Shown: in pieces, positions 1-8,213 of the stretch
How positions within the stretch are numbered: position 1 is the stretch's first letter
Layout of the letters: the number at the start of each line of letters is the position of its first letter
Source of the DNA: Lentimicrobiaceae bacterium
GTDB lineage: Bacteria > Bacteroidota > Bacteroidia > Bacteroidales > F082
Assembly: GCA_015061295.1 (NCBI GenBank)
Contig: SUWU01000010.1
Location: 1 to 64,000, forward strand
DNA length: 64,000 nucleotides
Direction of reading: 5' to 3'
Program-made: the position numbers and the translations under genes
The notes under the pieces: model-generated
Database searches by the model: none
Seen by the model: only the letters and a program-made list of their open reading frames with translations
Told to the model about the DNA's origin: nothing

Positions 1-2
1 CA

Positions 3-851
3 GGGACCTTCGGCTACGGAGAAGAATATGCCGACTTCATCGACTTGACAAAAATAGGCGGAATACTCGTCAAAGGAACAACCTTGAACCATCGCGAGGG
101 CAACCCTTATCCTCGTATGGCAGAGACCCCTTCGGGAATGCTCAACGCCGTTGGCCTCCAAAATAAAGGCATTGACTATTTCATCGAGACGATTTATCCA
201 AGAATCAAAGATATAGATACTAACATCATCGTTAACGTCTCCGGCTCTACGATAGAAGATTATTGCGCTGTGGCTGAGAAAGTCAACGCTTTGGAAAATA
301 TCCCTGCCATTGAACTCAACGTCTCTTGCCCGAATGTTAAACAAGGAGGCATGGCGTTCGGCGTGACATGCGCTGGAATTGAACAAGTCGTTACAGCAGT
401 GAGAAAGGTATATGACAAACATCTCATGGTGAAGCTCTCGCCTAATGTAACTAACATCGCAGAACTTGCGATGTCGGCTGAGGCTTCAGGAGCAGATTCC
501 GTCTCATTGATAAACACTATGTTAGGAATGGCTATCGACGCTGAGACGAGAAGACCTAAGTTATCAACAATAACAGGAGGTTTGTCGGGTGCTTGCGTGA
601 AGCCCGTCGCATTGAGAATGGTATGGCAAGTCTCTAAAGCGGTGAAGATCCCGGTAATTGGATTAGGAGGCATCTCATCAGCAACCGACGCTATTGAGTT
701 CATGCTCGCTGGCGCTTCTGCAATAGAGATTGGTACAGCCAACTTCATCGACCCTGCTATCACCGTGAAGGTGGCGCAAGGCATCGTGGAATATTGCGAA
801 CGTCACGGCTTCAAGAACGTCAGCGACCTGACAGGAGCGATGGAGGTCTGA
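3..851 (+). CDS. pyrD: Dihydroorotate dehydrogenase, class 1 (5' end cut by window)
   Basis: Oxidises dihydroorotate to orotate with bound FMN in de novo pyrimidine synthesis, in the cytoplasm. The reading frame is open from base 3 ([20 protein letters not shown]), so the true start lies left of the window; the TTG at 45 is internal. The motif [11 protein letters not shown] carries the cysteine that acts as catalytic base in class 1 enzymes. The C-terminal IPVIGLGGI and AIEIGTANF segments are the usual phosphate/FMN-binding end of the TIM barrel. The form resembles class 1B (PyrDB), which normally pairs with an electron-transfer subunit PyrK; that gene would have to lie upstream and is not visible. 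The C-terminus looks complete. Confidence 0.93.
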   Translation, partial: GTFGYGEEYADFIDLTKIGGILVKGTTLNHREGNPYPRMAETPSGMLNAVGLQNKGIDYFIETIYPRIKDIDTNIIVNVSGSTIEDYCAVAEKVNALENIPAIELNVSCPNVKQGGMAFGVTCAGIEQVVTAVRKVYDKHLMVKLSPNVTNIAELAMSAEASGADSVSLINTMLGMAIDAETRRPKLSTITGGLSGACVKPVALRMVWQVSKAVKIPVIGLGGISSATDAIEFMLAGASAIEIGTANFIDPAITVKVAQGIVEYCERHGFKNVSDLTGAMEV

Positions 852-889
852 TAATGTACAATTAACAATTAACAGTTAATAGTTAATAA

Positions 890-946
890 GTAGGGACGTA
901 TCTTATTACACCATGAAATATAAACACGGTGTAATTGATGCGTTTC
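890..946. repeat. Palindromic dispersed element, GTAGRGACG family, copy A
   Basis: Begins GTAGGGACGT and holds ATTACACC (905-912) facing GGTGTAAT (928-935), an 8-bp perfect stem. It aligns with a second copy at 33163-33218 that lies inside a coding sequence. The GTAGAGACG...CGTCTCTAC type of palindrome is, from memory, common between genes in Bacteroidota and some other phyla. Confidence 0.55.
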
Positions 947-971
947 ACGAATCTGATTCATGACAAATTAA

Positions 972-1036
972 GTCCCGTTAGGGACGGCAGACATCAGGCA
1001 GGTATGAAGAGCGGAGCTCGTAATACCTGCCTGATG
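972..1036. repeat. Dispersed hairpin element (REP-like), copy 1
   Basis: Two hairpins in a row. GTCCCGTTAGGGAC at 972-985 is a 5-bp stem with a GTTA loop. A 14-bp perfect inverted repeat follows (992-1005 against 1023-1036) around a 17-nt loop carrying GGAGCTC. A second copy at 6018-6080 keeps the same order, spacing and loop, with one compensatory change in the stem. Confidence 0.7.
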
Positions 1037-1183
1037 CGTTAGGGATTGGAACTTTTTTTGTGTTATGATGGATACATTCTATGTGTTGGTAAGGATTTAG
1101 AGGTATATAGTTAAGTAGTTAGTGTCGAAGTCGGAATTAAAAATTTTTATCTGAAATTACTGTATTATTAAGATTAAAAATTG

Positions 1184-1191
1184 TAGCTTTG
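1184..1191 (+). promoter_or_regulatory. -7 promoter box for the YhcG-type nuclease
   Basis: TAGCTTTG fits the Bacteroidota -7 consensus TAnnTTTG. No clear -33 TTTG was seen. Transcription from here would give a leader of about 80 nt. Confidence 0.45.
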
Positions 1192-1275
1192 CAATACGGT
1201 GGTTTGTAGAAAATCCCAAACGTTCATTGAAGATAGATTAGTTATTAATGTTGAAAAATTGGAGGAGGATTAAAG

Positions 1276-2301
1276 ATGAAGAATGAAGAAATTATGCAGA
1301 ATGTATCAAGTCAGACGTTTGTAAACGAAGTGTGTGAGATAATAGAACGAGGACGTAAGCAGGCGTATGATGCAGTGAATGGATCAATGATTGAAACTTA
1401 TTGGAAGATAGGTAGGAGAATTGTTGAAGAGGAACAAAGTGGAAATGAAAGGGCGGAGTATGGCAAGCATGTAATTGAACATTTATCACGGGAATTAACA
1501 ATGCGTTATGGAAAGGGATTTAGTAAAAGGTATCTCGCTTATTTTAGAAAATTCTATCTTACGATAGATGATTTACAAATTTTGCAAACACGTTTGCAAA
1601 ATCTTACTTGGTCGCATATATTGACAGCTTTAAGGGTTGATACAGAAGTTGCTATCCGTTGGTATTTGGAGACAGCATCTAAGGAGATGTGGAGTGTGAG
1701 GACGCTTGATAGAAATATCGGTACTCAATATTTTGAGCGGCATTTTGTTCAACCAGAATTGCCGATGAAAGAGGAACAACCAAATAAGTTGGAACTTTTG
1801 AAAAATCCTATCGTTGCAGAATTTCTTGGATTTAAGCAGGATAACACTTATTCAGAACAGGAATTGGAGACAGCCATCATTGATCATCTTCAGGATTTTA
1901 TAATGGAGCTGGGAAGAGGATTCGCATTTGTAAAACGTCAGCAACTTATTAGAACAGAATCGCAGGATTATTTTGTGGATTTGGTGTTTTATAATGTGAT
2001 TCTTAAATGTTATGTGCTTATAGACTTGAAGATTGGAAAGATAACTCATCAAGACATTGGACAAATGGATATGTATCGTAGAATGTATGATGACTTAAAG
2101 ATAACCGATGGCGACAATCCTACGATAGGAATAGTGTTATGTTCTGATACGGATAAAGACATTGCTAAGTATTCTGTCTTAAATGGAAATGAACAATTGT
2201 TCGCAGCAAAATATCTTCCACTGCTTCCTACAGAAGAGGAACTACGTCGCGAAATTGAGAGACAAAAGGAAATCTTTATACTGCAACGACAAAACAATTA
2301 A
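1276..2301 (+). CDS. YhcG/DUF1016-family PD-(D/E)XK nuclease-domain protein
   Basis: 341 residues, the usual length of the family. The N-terminal half (about residues 10-150) is the DUF1016 N-terminal domain, with WKIGRRIVEEEQ and a KRYLAYFRKFYL region. The C-terminal half (about 180-330) is a PD-(D/E)XK-like domain, with DYFVDLVFYN followed by YVLIDLKIGKITHQDIGQM, which supplies the expected Asp and (D)xK residues. The family is found near restriction-modification and mobile genes, and its biochemical role is poorly established. The start is supported by GGAGGAGGAT just upstream. It stands alone between repeats, with no methylase or transposase beside it, so it may be a stray accessory gene. 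Confidence 0.85.
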   Translation: MKNEEIMQNVSSQTFVNEVCEIIERGRKQAYDAVNGSMIETYWKIGRRIVEEEQSGNERAEYGKHVIEHLSRELTMRYGKGFSKRYLAYFRKFYLTIDDLQILQTRLQNLTWSHILTALRVDTEVAIRWYLETASKEMWSVRTLDRNIGTQYFERHFVQPELPMKEEQPNKLELLKNPIVAEFLGFKQDNTYSEQELETAIIDHLQDFIMELGRGFAFVKRQQLIRTESQDYFVDLVFYNVILKCYVLIDLKIGKITHQDIGQMDMYRRMYDDLKITDGDNPTIGIVLCSDTDKDIAKYSVLNGNEQLFAAKYLPLLPTEEELRREIERQKEIFILQRQNN

Positions 2302-2361
2302 TAGTTGACTTGTTGTATCAAAAAAAATCAAAATACTCTTTTACATTTAAGAGTAAAATTG

Positions 2362-2369
2362 TAAATTTG
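2362..2369 (+). promoter_or_regulatory. -7 promoter box for yebC
   Basis: TAAATTTG matches TAnnTTTG and lies about 40 nt before the yebC start. A small TACTCTT/AAGAGTA hairpin (2334-2355) sits just upstream over the -33 zone and may also end the preceding gene. Confidence 0.5.
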
Positions 2370-2410
2370 CACGGCAAATTAAGAAAATATATCATTAAAT
2401 AAATTATACT

Positions 2411-3121
2411 ATGGGAAGAGCATTTGAATACCGCAAAGCGGCTAAGATGAAAAGATGGGGTCACATGTCGAGAGTGTTCCCTAAATTGAGTAAGATGATC
2501 ACTATTGCAGCTAAAGAAGGCGGTGCTGATCCAGATATGAATCCAAGATTGCGTCAGGCTATCATCAACGCCAAGGCTGAAAACATGCCTAAGGATAACA
2601 TCGACGCCGCTATAAAAAGAGCTACAGCGAAAGACGCTGCCGACATGGTGGAAATCGTCTATGAAGGCAAAGGTCCTGCTGGAGTTCTCGTAGTAGTTGA
2701 ATGTGCTACCGACAATACAACACGTACAGTCGCTAACGTACGTTCTTACTTCAACAAATGTGGTGGTTCATTAGTGCCATCAGGTTCATTGGAATTTATG
2801 TTCAGCCGTAAAGCAGTCTTTGAACTTGAATTGCCAGAAGGCATGGACGTAGAAGAGATAGAACTCGAACTCATCGACGCTGGCCTCGAAGAGATAGAAG
2901 CAACAGAAGAAGGCGTAGTAGCATTGTCGGATTGGACAGCATTCGGTACTATGCAGACTGCTTTGGAGAAACTCGGTATCGGTGTGAAGAAAGCTAACTT
3001 ACAACGTTTCCCTAACAGCCCAGTGGCTTTCTCGGCTGAAGACGTCGAAGCAATAGAGAAGTTCTTGGAAAAGGTAGAAGACGACGAAGACGTACAATCA
3101 GTCTATACCAATATGGAATAA
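2411..3121 (+). CDS. yebC: YebC/PmpR family regulator (TACO1-like)
   Basis: 236 residues, full length for the family. It opens [20 protein letters not shown], then [20 protein letters not shown] and [14 protein letters not shown], all hallmarks of YebC. Members bind DNA as regulators or assist translation (the mitochondrial homologue is the translational activator TACO1). The single-gene unit has its own promoter upstream and a strong hairpin terminator 30 nt after the stop. Nothing unusual in the protein. The specific target cannot be told from sequence. Confidence 0.95.
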   Translation: MGRAFEYRKAAKMKRWGHMSRVFPKLSKMITIAAKEGGADPDMNPRLRQAIINAKAENMPKDNIDAAIKRATAKDAADMVEIVYEGKGPAGVLVVVECATDNTTRTVANVRSYFNKCGGSLVPSGSLEFMFSRKAVFELELPEGMDVEEIELELIDAGLEEIEATEEGVVALSDWTAFGTMQTALEKLGIGVKKANLQRFPNSPVAFSAEDVEAIEKFLEKVEDDEDVQSVYTNME

Positions 3122-3151
3122 GAAACTTTATAAGATAAAATAATATGTGGT

Positions 3152-3188
3152 AAAAAAGCGATCTCTACTATAAGGGGTCGCTTTTTTT
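3152..3188 (+). terminator. Rho-independent terminator of yebC
   Basis: AAAAAGCGA and TCGCTTTTT form a 9-bp stem around an 18-nt loop, ending in a run of seven T. Confidence 0.8.
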
Positions 3189-3189
3189 A

Positions 3190-3383
3190 ATGAACAATGA
3201 CAATGAACAATGACAATGAACAATGACAATGACAATGAACAATGACAATGACAATGACAATGACAATGAACAATGAACAATGACAATGACAATGACAATG
3301 AACAATGACAATGACAATGAACAATGACAATGAACAATGACAATGACAATGACAATGACAATGAACAATGACAATGAACAATG
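3190..3383. repeat. Hexanucleotide-type microsatellite array (AATGAC/AATGAA)
   Basis: About 190 bp made almost only of AATGAC and AATGAA units in mixed order. Open frames across it, such as those reading SLSLSLFIV or HCHCHC on the minus strand, are artefacts of the repeat. The remaining bases to 3470 hold TTTATAGTTAATAGTTGAC-like repeats and a promoter. Confidence 0.9.
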
Positions 3384-3451
3384 TATAATTTATAGTTAAT
3401 AGTTGACTTAAAAAAAGTCATTGTCAGTGTCAATTGTCATCGTTTTTTTCA

Positions 3452-3459
3452 TATCTTTG
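3452..3459 (+). promoter_or_regulatory. -7 promoter box for the PEGA/FGE-like protein
   Basis: TATCTTTG matches TAnnTTTG. Transcription would begin near 3465, only a few bases before the ATG at 3471. Confidence 0.55.
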
Positions 3460-3470
3460 TTTCTTTAAAA

Positions 3471-5852
3471 ATGATAAACGTTATGAAAAGATTCTTTCTT
3501 ATATTATTGATATTAGTGTCGTTGGATGTTGCCGCGCAGAATGATTATTTTAAAATTAAAGAGGGTTCCTTCACTCATGTCGTCGGTGCGGTGATGGATG
3601 ATGCTAAGGAGCATACCGATGTTGACAACAAGCCGATGGCATTGTTTAAAATCTCTACCGAGAATATCAATGATGAGGAACGCCATAAATTGTATTTCAC
3701 TGGTAACAGAGTGACTGAGATTAGCGATAAAGTCTATAAGACAGGCTCTGTATGGATATATGTCACAGCGGAACATTCTGATTTCCTTGAGATAAGACAT
3801 CCTGATTATGGCGTCACTCGCTTCTATTTTCCAGAGAGCCTCTGTGACTTCTGTACCTACGAGATGGTGCTTCAATACATCGACCCTACGCCTGCGGTGG
3901 AGACGGGCTTCCTCGCAGTAAGCACAGAACCTAATGAAGCCGATGTTTATGTTGACGGAAAAAGTTATGGTAAGACTACAGCTTTCATCACCGACCTCGC
4001 GGAAGGTTCTCATACTTTGAAACTTGAGAAACAAGGCTACGTGACGCTGACAAAGTCTATCAATATTGTTAAAGGCGAGACCTTGAAACTCAACGAGACC
4101 TTGCAGACTGTCAGTTCGCAGAAGACTTTCCTTATCGTGAAAGCTGACCAGCCCGATGCTCGTATATACATCGACGATAATCTTAAAAACACAGGTGAAC
4201 ACGCTGAGAGCGTGATAATTGGAACTACTCACACCTATAAGATAGAATGCAATCTGTATCATACGGAGACAGGCACCGTGACGGTGAACGATAAGATGAC
4301 TGTCAATAAAACGTTGCGTCCTGCTTTCGGCTATATCAATATCTCTACTTCTCCAGAACAGGGCGCGAAGGTGTTTGTCGATGGAGATTATATTGGTATC
4401 TCTCCTGTAAAGACAGACAAACTCAAAAGTGGTTCATACACTGTGATGGTGATGAAAGACATGTATAAGATGAAGGAACAATCTTTTACTGTCACCGACG
4501 GACAAACTACAAACGCTAACTTGACGATGTCCGCTAACTTTGTGACACTGACTATTAATACTGACGCAGACTCTGATATTTATGTTGATGAAGATTATAA
4601 AGGAAGAGGTCGATGGACGGGGAGAGTGTCTGAAGGACTTCATAACTTGGAGGCGAGGAAACAGAACCATAGAAGCAGTAGGACAAGCGTTGACTTGATC
4701 TTAGGAGAAAACAAGACCATAACAATAGAAGCGCCGAAACCTATAAGCGGTAGCATAGAAATTAACAGCTCACCGATGGAAGCTAATATCTACATTGACG
4801 GGAAGAGCTACGGAACCACACCAAATTACATCAATGAAATCTTGATAGGGACGCATACTCTGAAACTTGAGAAGAACGGCTGCGCTCCTATAACAAAGAC
4901 CATAACGATAAAAGAAAATGAAACCCTGACGGTAAACGAAAAACTACAAACAGGAAAAGAGATAGTTATTAAGACTGACAAGAGTGGCGACAAGGTTTAT
5001 GTAGATAATAATTACGTAGGATTGTCACCTATAACCACAACTGTCGTCTTTGGCTCACATAATATCAAAGCAGAACGCGACGGCAAGACAGTGAGCAAGG
5101 CGATAAATGTCTCTCAATATGGCGGAGACAATAGTGTGATGTTGACGTTTTCTTCTAACGAAACCTTCACTGTTAACGGCGTTAGTTTTACCATGATAAA
5201 AGTAGAAGGTGGCACATTCTCGATGGGTGCAACCTCAGAGCAAGGCAGTGATGCTGACAGTGATGAAAAACCTGTACATTCAGTTACACTCTCAGATTAT
5301 TACATTGGAGAGACAGAGGTGACTCAGGAATTGTGGGAAGCGGTTATGGGAACTAATCCAAGTTATTTTAGAGGCTCGCAGAAACCTGTCGAGAATGTGT
5401 CATGGAACGACTGCAAGGAATTTATAACAAAGTTGAATAATCTTACAGGCATGAACTTCCGTCTTCCAACAGAAGCAGAGTGGGAATACGCATCGAGAGG
5501 AGGCAACAAATCTAAGGGCTATAAATACAGCGGTAGTAATACGATAGGCAATGTGGCATGGTACTGGGATAACAGCGGTTCAACAACTCATAACGTTAAG
5601 ACAAAATCACCTAATGAACTCGGCATTTACGACATGAGCGGTAATGTATGGGAATGGTGTGAGGATTGGTATGGCAGTTACAGTAGCGGTTCACAGACAA
5701 ATCCAACAGGTCCTTCGTCGGGCTCTAACCGTGTGGATCGTGGCGGCGGCTGGATCAACAATGCTGAGTACTGCCGCGTGTCTAATCGTAGCAGCTTTAG
5801 TCCCAGCGACCGTAGCGGCAATCTCGGCTTCCGCGTCGTCTGCCTCCCTTAG
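3471..5852 (+). CDS. Secreted PEGA-repeat protein with FGE-sulfatase-like domain
   Basis: 793 residues. An N-terminal signal peptide ends near VAAQ. A region of about 120 residues follows, then six PEGA-like repeats (about 143-210, 216-282, 285-352, 355-422, 423-491 and 494-560), each with a (V/I)Y(V/I)D core and an L..G.HTL/YTV ending. The C-terminus (565-793) is a formylglycine-generating-enzyme-like domain: GGTFSMG, ETEVTQELWEAVMG, RLPTEAEWEYASRGG, SGNVWEWCEDW, GFRVVC. This fold is often non-enzymatic in Bacteroidota surface proteins, and I do not see a clear catalytic cysteine pair. The ATG at 3483 (MKRFF) is an equally possible start. It pairs with the secreted protein downstream at 6360. 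Likely a cell-surface or periplasmic binding protein; the ligand is unknown. Confidence 0.82.
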   Translation: MINVMKRFFLILLILVSLDVAAQNDYFKIKEGSFTHVVGAVMDDAKEHTDVDNKPMALFKISTENINDEERHKLYFTGNRVTEISDKVYKTGSVWIYVTAEHSDFLEIRHPDYGVTRFYFPESLCDFCTYEMVLQYIDPTPAVETGFLAVSTEPNEADVYVDGKSYGKTTAFITDLAEGSHTLKLEKQGYVTLTKSINIVKGETLKLNETLQTVSSQKTFLIVKADQPDARIYIDDNLKNTGEHAESVIIGTTHTYKIECNLYHTETGTVTVNDKMTVNKTLRPAFGYINISTSPEQGAKVFVDGDYIGISPVKTDKLKSGSYTVMVMKDMYKMKEQSFTVTDGQTTNANLTMSANFVTLTINTDADSDIYVDEDYKGRGRWTGRVSEGLHNLEARKQNHRSSRTSVDLILGENKTITIEAPKPISGSIEINSSPMEANIYIDGKSYGTTPNYINEILIGTHTLKLEKNGCAPITKTITIKENETLTVNEKLQTGKEIVIKTDKSGDKVYVDNNYVGLSPITTTVVFGSHNIKAERDGKTVSKAINVSQYGGDNSVMLTFSSNETFTVNGVSFTMIKVEGGTFSMGATSEQGSDADSDEKPVHSVTLSDYYIGETEVTQELWEAVMGTNPSYFRGSQKPVENVSWNDCKEFITKLNNLTGMNFRLPTEAEWEYASRGGNKSKGYKYSGSNTIGNVAWYWDNSGSTTHNVKTKSPNELGIYDMSGNVWEWCEDWYGSYSSGSQTNPTGPSSGSNRVDRGGGWINNAEYCRVSNRSSFSPSDRSGNLGFRVVCLP

Positions 5853-5901
5853 TTAACACTGTAATCCAGAAATTGTCTTAAGCTAAAAGGGGAAAAAAGG
5901 A

Positions 5902-5973
5902 GCGTCGCCATTATGGAGTGTAGCAAGCGGAGTGAGGGACGAACGGAGCAAGCAAACGTAATGATGGCGACGC
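5902..5973. repeat. Long-loop inverted repeat
   Basis: GCGTCGCCAT (5902-5911) is the exact complement of ATGGCGACGC (5964-5973), giving a 10-bp stem around 52 nt. The loop contains purine-rich GAGTGAGGGACGAACGGAGC. It is probably a dispersed intergenic element; no second copy is present here. Confidence 0.5.
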
Positions 5974-6017
5974 GAAGAAAAATCTGAAAATCTAGGAAAT
6001 TGAAAATCTGAGAATAA

Positions 6018-6080
6018 GTCCCGTTAGGGACGACAGAACAACAGGCAGGTGTGAAGAGCGTAGCTCGTAACGCCTGCCTG
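6018..6080. repeat. Dispersed hairpin element (REP-like), copy 2
   Basis: GTCCCGTTAGGGAC (6018-6031) is followed by an 11-bp stem (6042-6052 against 6070-6080) with the loop GAAGAGCGTAGCTCGTA. The loop differs from copy 1 at one base. In the stem an A-T pair has become G-C, and another pair has become T-G. Confidence 0.7.
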
Positions 6081-6092
6081 AAATGTATGCCC

Positions 6093-6181
6093 ACGTCATT
6101 ATCATTGTCATTGTCATCGTCAATGTCATTGTTATTGTTCAATGTCATCGTCATTGTCATTGTCATCGTCAATGTCATTGT
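6093..6181. repeat. Microsatellite array, ATTGTC type
   Basis: About 90 bp of CATTGTCATTGTCATCGTC-like units, the reverse complement of the array at 3190-3383. The two arrays therefore flank the PEGA/FGE-like gene in opposite orientation. Confidence 0.85.
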
Positions 6182-6312
6182 TCTGTCGCTCCTACGGAGC
6201 TTTTTTAAAATCATGGAATCCCCGTAGAGATGTATCAATGATACCAATGAAAATGAAAAAATGTCGATACGTCTTTTTTTGTGTCATCGTCATAAGTCAG
6301 TGTGTTTTTTCT

Positions 6313-6320
6313 TATATTTG
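6313..6320 (+). promoter_or_regulatory. -7 promoter box for the LPP20-like gene
   Basis: TATATTTG matches TAnnTTTG about 40 nt before the start codon. Confidence 0.5.
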
Positions 6321-6359
6321 CATATCTTTTTTATGAAAATATTTTAATCCTTCGCAGTA

Positions 6360-8201
6360 ATGAAAAGATTCTTGTCTGTTGTATTTATATTTCTGTCGCT
6401 TAATGTGTTGGGACAGTCAATAGAAAACCTTAAACCAGAAGACATCAAGAATAGCGGTAAGTATTTCTATGGTCAGAGTGCTATCTGTGACACTTATGAG
6501 GAGGCAGAGAAAAAAGCAAGAAAGGCTATGTTTAAAAATCTTGCAGCAACATCGGCATTCGACATGATAGATACAGGTGTGGATAGAGATGAACAGATAG
6601 AGAAAATCATAGAGTCGTTTAAGACTAAGTTAGAAAATAACAAATACATTAAAGTGATGAATGTCGTCAACGATACAAAAAATGATGAATATTCTTGTCT
6701 GGTGTATCTGAATAAAGACGACATGAAATCTTTGTGCGATGAGAGAGCTGACGAGATGAGACGTAGATTTGAGATAGCACAGAGGAAAGAATCTGAAGAC
6801 ATTATGGACGATGCCTTGAGAGAATATTATTGGGCTATGATGATTTGTGTGGCTCATCCGCAAGGAAATAAGCTGAAAGTTGACGTCAATGGAGAACATA
6901 TTCACGCTTATACTTATCTTTATGAACATCTTGCAGAAGTGTTGGAGACCTTTGATTTCTTCATATCTAAAGGCAACCCAGGTGAGATACATGAAGATGG
7001 TATCTCTGTGATTCTTAATGTCAGAGCCTTCGATAAAGATGTCTCAAATCTAAGAATAAAATATCATGACGGCTACGACTCACGTATCTCTACTACGGTG
7101 AAAAATGGTAAGGTTCAACTTGAACTCGCTAACGCTGAAATGGATGTGATAGATATTCAGATTGAATATGACTTCGCTCAAGATGCTGTCAACGATATGA
7201 TTGCTATCATGGATAATATTGACAAGGTAGTGCTTAAGAGAAATGTTGCAAGAAAAGAAGTGAAGTTGAAGCCATATCTGCAATATTTCAAAAACTTCGA
7301 TGAGATACAGCCTGGTGAGGTGGCGCTGGGAACGTCGTTGAAGGAGAATGATAAATATTATCTTGATGTGATGCAGAATGTTGAGACCGCCTTTCGTGCT
7401 AAAAACTATGAGACGGTACGACAGTATTTCACTAAGGAGGCTTATGCTATGCTCGACACTCTTGTGAGAAGTGCTAAGATCTCTGTGGTGGGAACTCAAG
7501 AATATAAGTTTCTTGAGTTAGATAATAGGACTATATGCTACGACATCGATATGCAGTTCGAGTTTAAGAACCACGCTTCATTCATCAGAGAGGTGGTGTT
7601 CCGTTTCGACAACAACTCAAAGTTAATCTCGTCGTTGGCATTTCGTCTCACTTCCATAGCGGAAGAAGACATCGTCTCTCGCACGAAATGGCCTGCTGAG
7701 TGTAGATATGCGCTCATCAGTTTCTTGGAAGATTATCAGACAGCATACGCGTTGAAACGCTACGACTATCTCGAAAGTATCTTCTCCGACGATGCTCTCA
7801 TTATAGTGGGGCATGTGGTGGAGAAGGCTAAGCCAGAACAGCTGATGGATAGGAAAGTATTTAACATGCCTATGAAACAGGTTAATCTGATGAGAGAGAA
7901 TAAAGACCAATATTTTGAGAGATTATCTAGAGTGTTTAAGAAACAGGAGTATATCGATATAAAATTTACTGAGACAGAATTTACTAAGCAGAAAAGCAGC
8001 TCGGAAGAAGATAAAAAAGGTGAGGATATCTTTGGTGTGCAGCTGTTACAAAAATATAATTCAACGTCATATGGTGATGAGGGTTATCTCTTCCTCATGG
8101 TTGACTTAAGAGACAAGTCGCGTCCGGTGATTCATGTGAGAGCCTGGCAGTCGGAAAAGACAGAGCTTAAAGATTTAGTGGGATTGAAGGATGTAAATTG
8201 A
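6360..8201 (+). CDS. Secreted LPP20-like protein of unknown function
   Basis: 613 residues with a signal peptide (MKRFLSVVFIFLSLNVLGQ). The stretch at about 28-125 (SGKYFYGQS, then TYEEAEKKARKAMFKNLA and later YSCLVYL) resembles LPP20-type domains, where a repeated set of alternating helices follows a G(Y/E)G-like strand. The rest (about 150-600) is not recognised; parts near 340-450 and 470-600 look like two alpha+beta units that each begin with an aromatic-rich helix. It follows the PEGA/FGE-like gene, has its own promoter and is probably also exported. Related to no enzyme I can name. It ends 12 nt before the convergent helicase gene. Confidence 0.6.
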   Translation: MKRFLSVVFIFLSLNVLGQSIENLKPEDIKNSGKYFYGQSAICDTYEEAEKKARKAMFKNLAATSAFDMIDTGVDRDEQIEKIIESFKTKLENNKYIKVMNVVNDTKNDEYSCLVYLNKDDMKSLCDERADEMRRRFEIAQRKESEDIMDDALREYYWAMMICVAHPQGNKLKVDVNGEHIHAYTYLYEHLAEVLETFDFFISKGNPGEIHEDGISVILNVRAFDKDVSNLRIKYHDGYDSRISTTVKNGKVQLELANAEMDVIDIQIEYDFAQDAVNDMIAIMDNIDKVVLKRNVARKEVKLKPYLQYFKNFDEIQPGEVALGTSLKENDKYYLDVMQNVETAFRAKNYETVRQYFTKEAYAMLDTLVRSAKISVVGTQEYKFLELDNRTICYDIDMQFEFKNHASFIREVVFRFDNNSKLISSLAFRLTSIAEEDIVSRTKWPAECRYALISFLEDYQTAYALKRYDYLESIFSDDALIIVGHVVEKAKPEQLMDRKVFNMPMKQVNLMRENKDQYFERLSRVFKKQEYIDIKFTETEFTKQKSSSEEDKKGEDIFGVQLLQKYNSTSYGDEGYLFLMVDLRDKSRPVIHVRAWQSEKTELKDLVGLKDVN

Positions 8202-8213
8202 TAATGGTACTTA

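Larger units (their letters stand above)
852..1275. other. Intergenic region filled with repeats
   Basis: This 424-bp gap holds no convincing gene. From left to right it contains short TTAACAATTAACAGTTAATAG-like AT-rich repeats just after the pyrD stop, a GTAGRGACG-type palindromic element (890-946), a long hairpin element (972-1036), then AT-rich sequence with the promoter of the following nuclease gene. Confidence 0.6.
5853..6359. other. 507-bp intergenic region of palindromes and repeats
   Basis: No gene seen. It holds a large hairpin element (5902-5973), short GAAAATCTG-type repeats, hairpin element copy 2 (6018-6080), a microsatellite (6093-6181) and the promoter of the next gene. Confidence 0.6.

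Noticed and set aside
3128-3433. Minus-strand open frames coding SLSLSLFIV/HCHC repeats
   Set aside because: They are produced by the AATGAC microsatellite, which is open in several frames at once; no start signal or homologous sequence pattern.
3513-4262. 249-residue minus-strand frame opposite the PEGA-repeat gene
   Set aside because: Shadow of a clear PEGA-repeat coding sequence.
5644-5856. 70-residue plus-strand frame inside the FGE-like domain
   Set aside because: Out-of-frame shadow of the conserved GNVWEWCEDW region.
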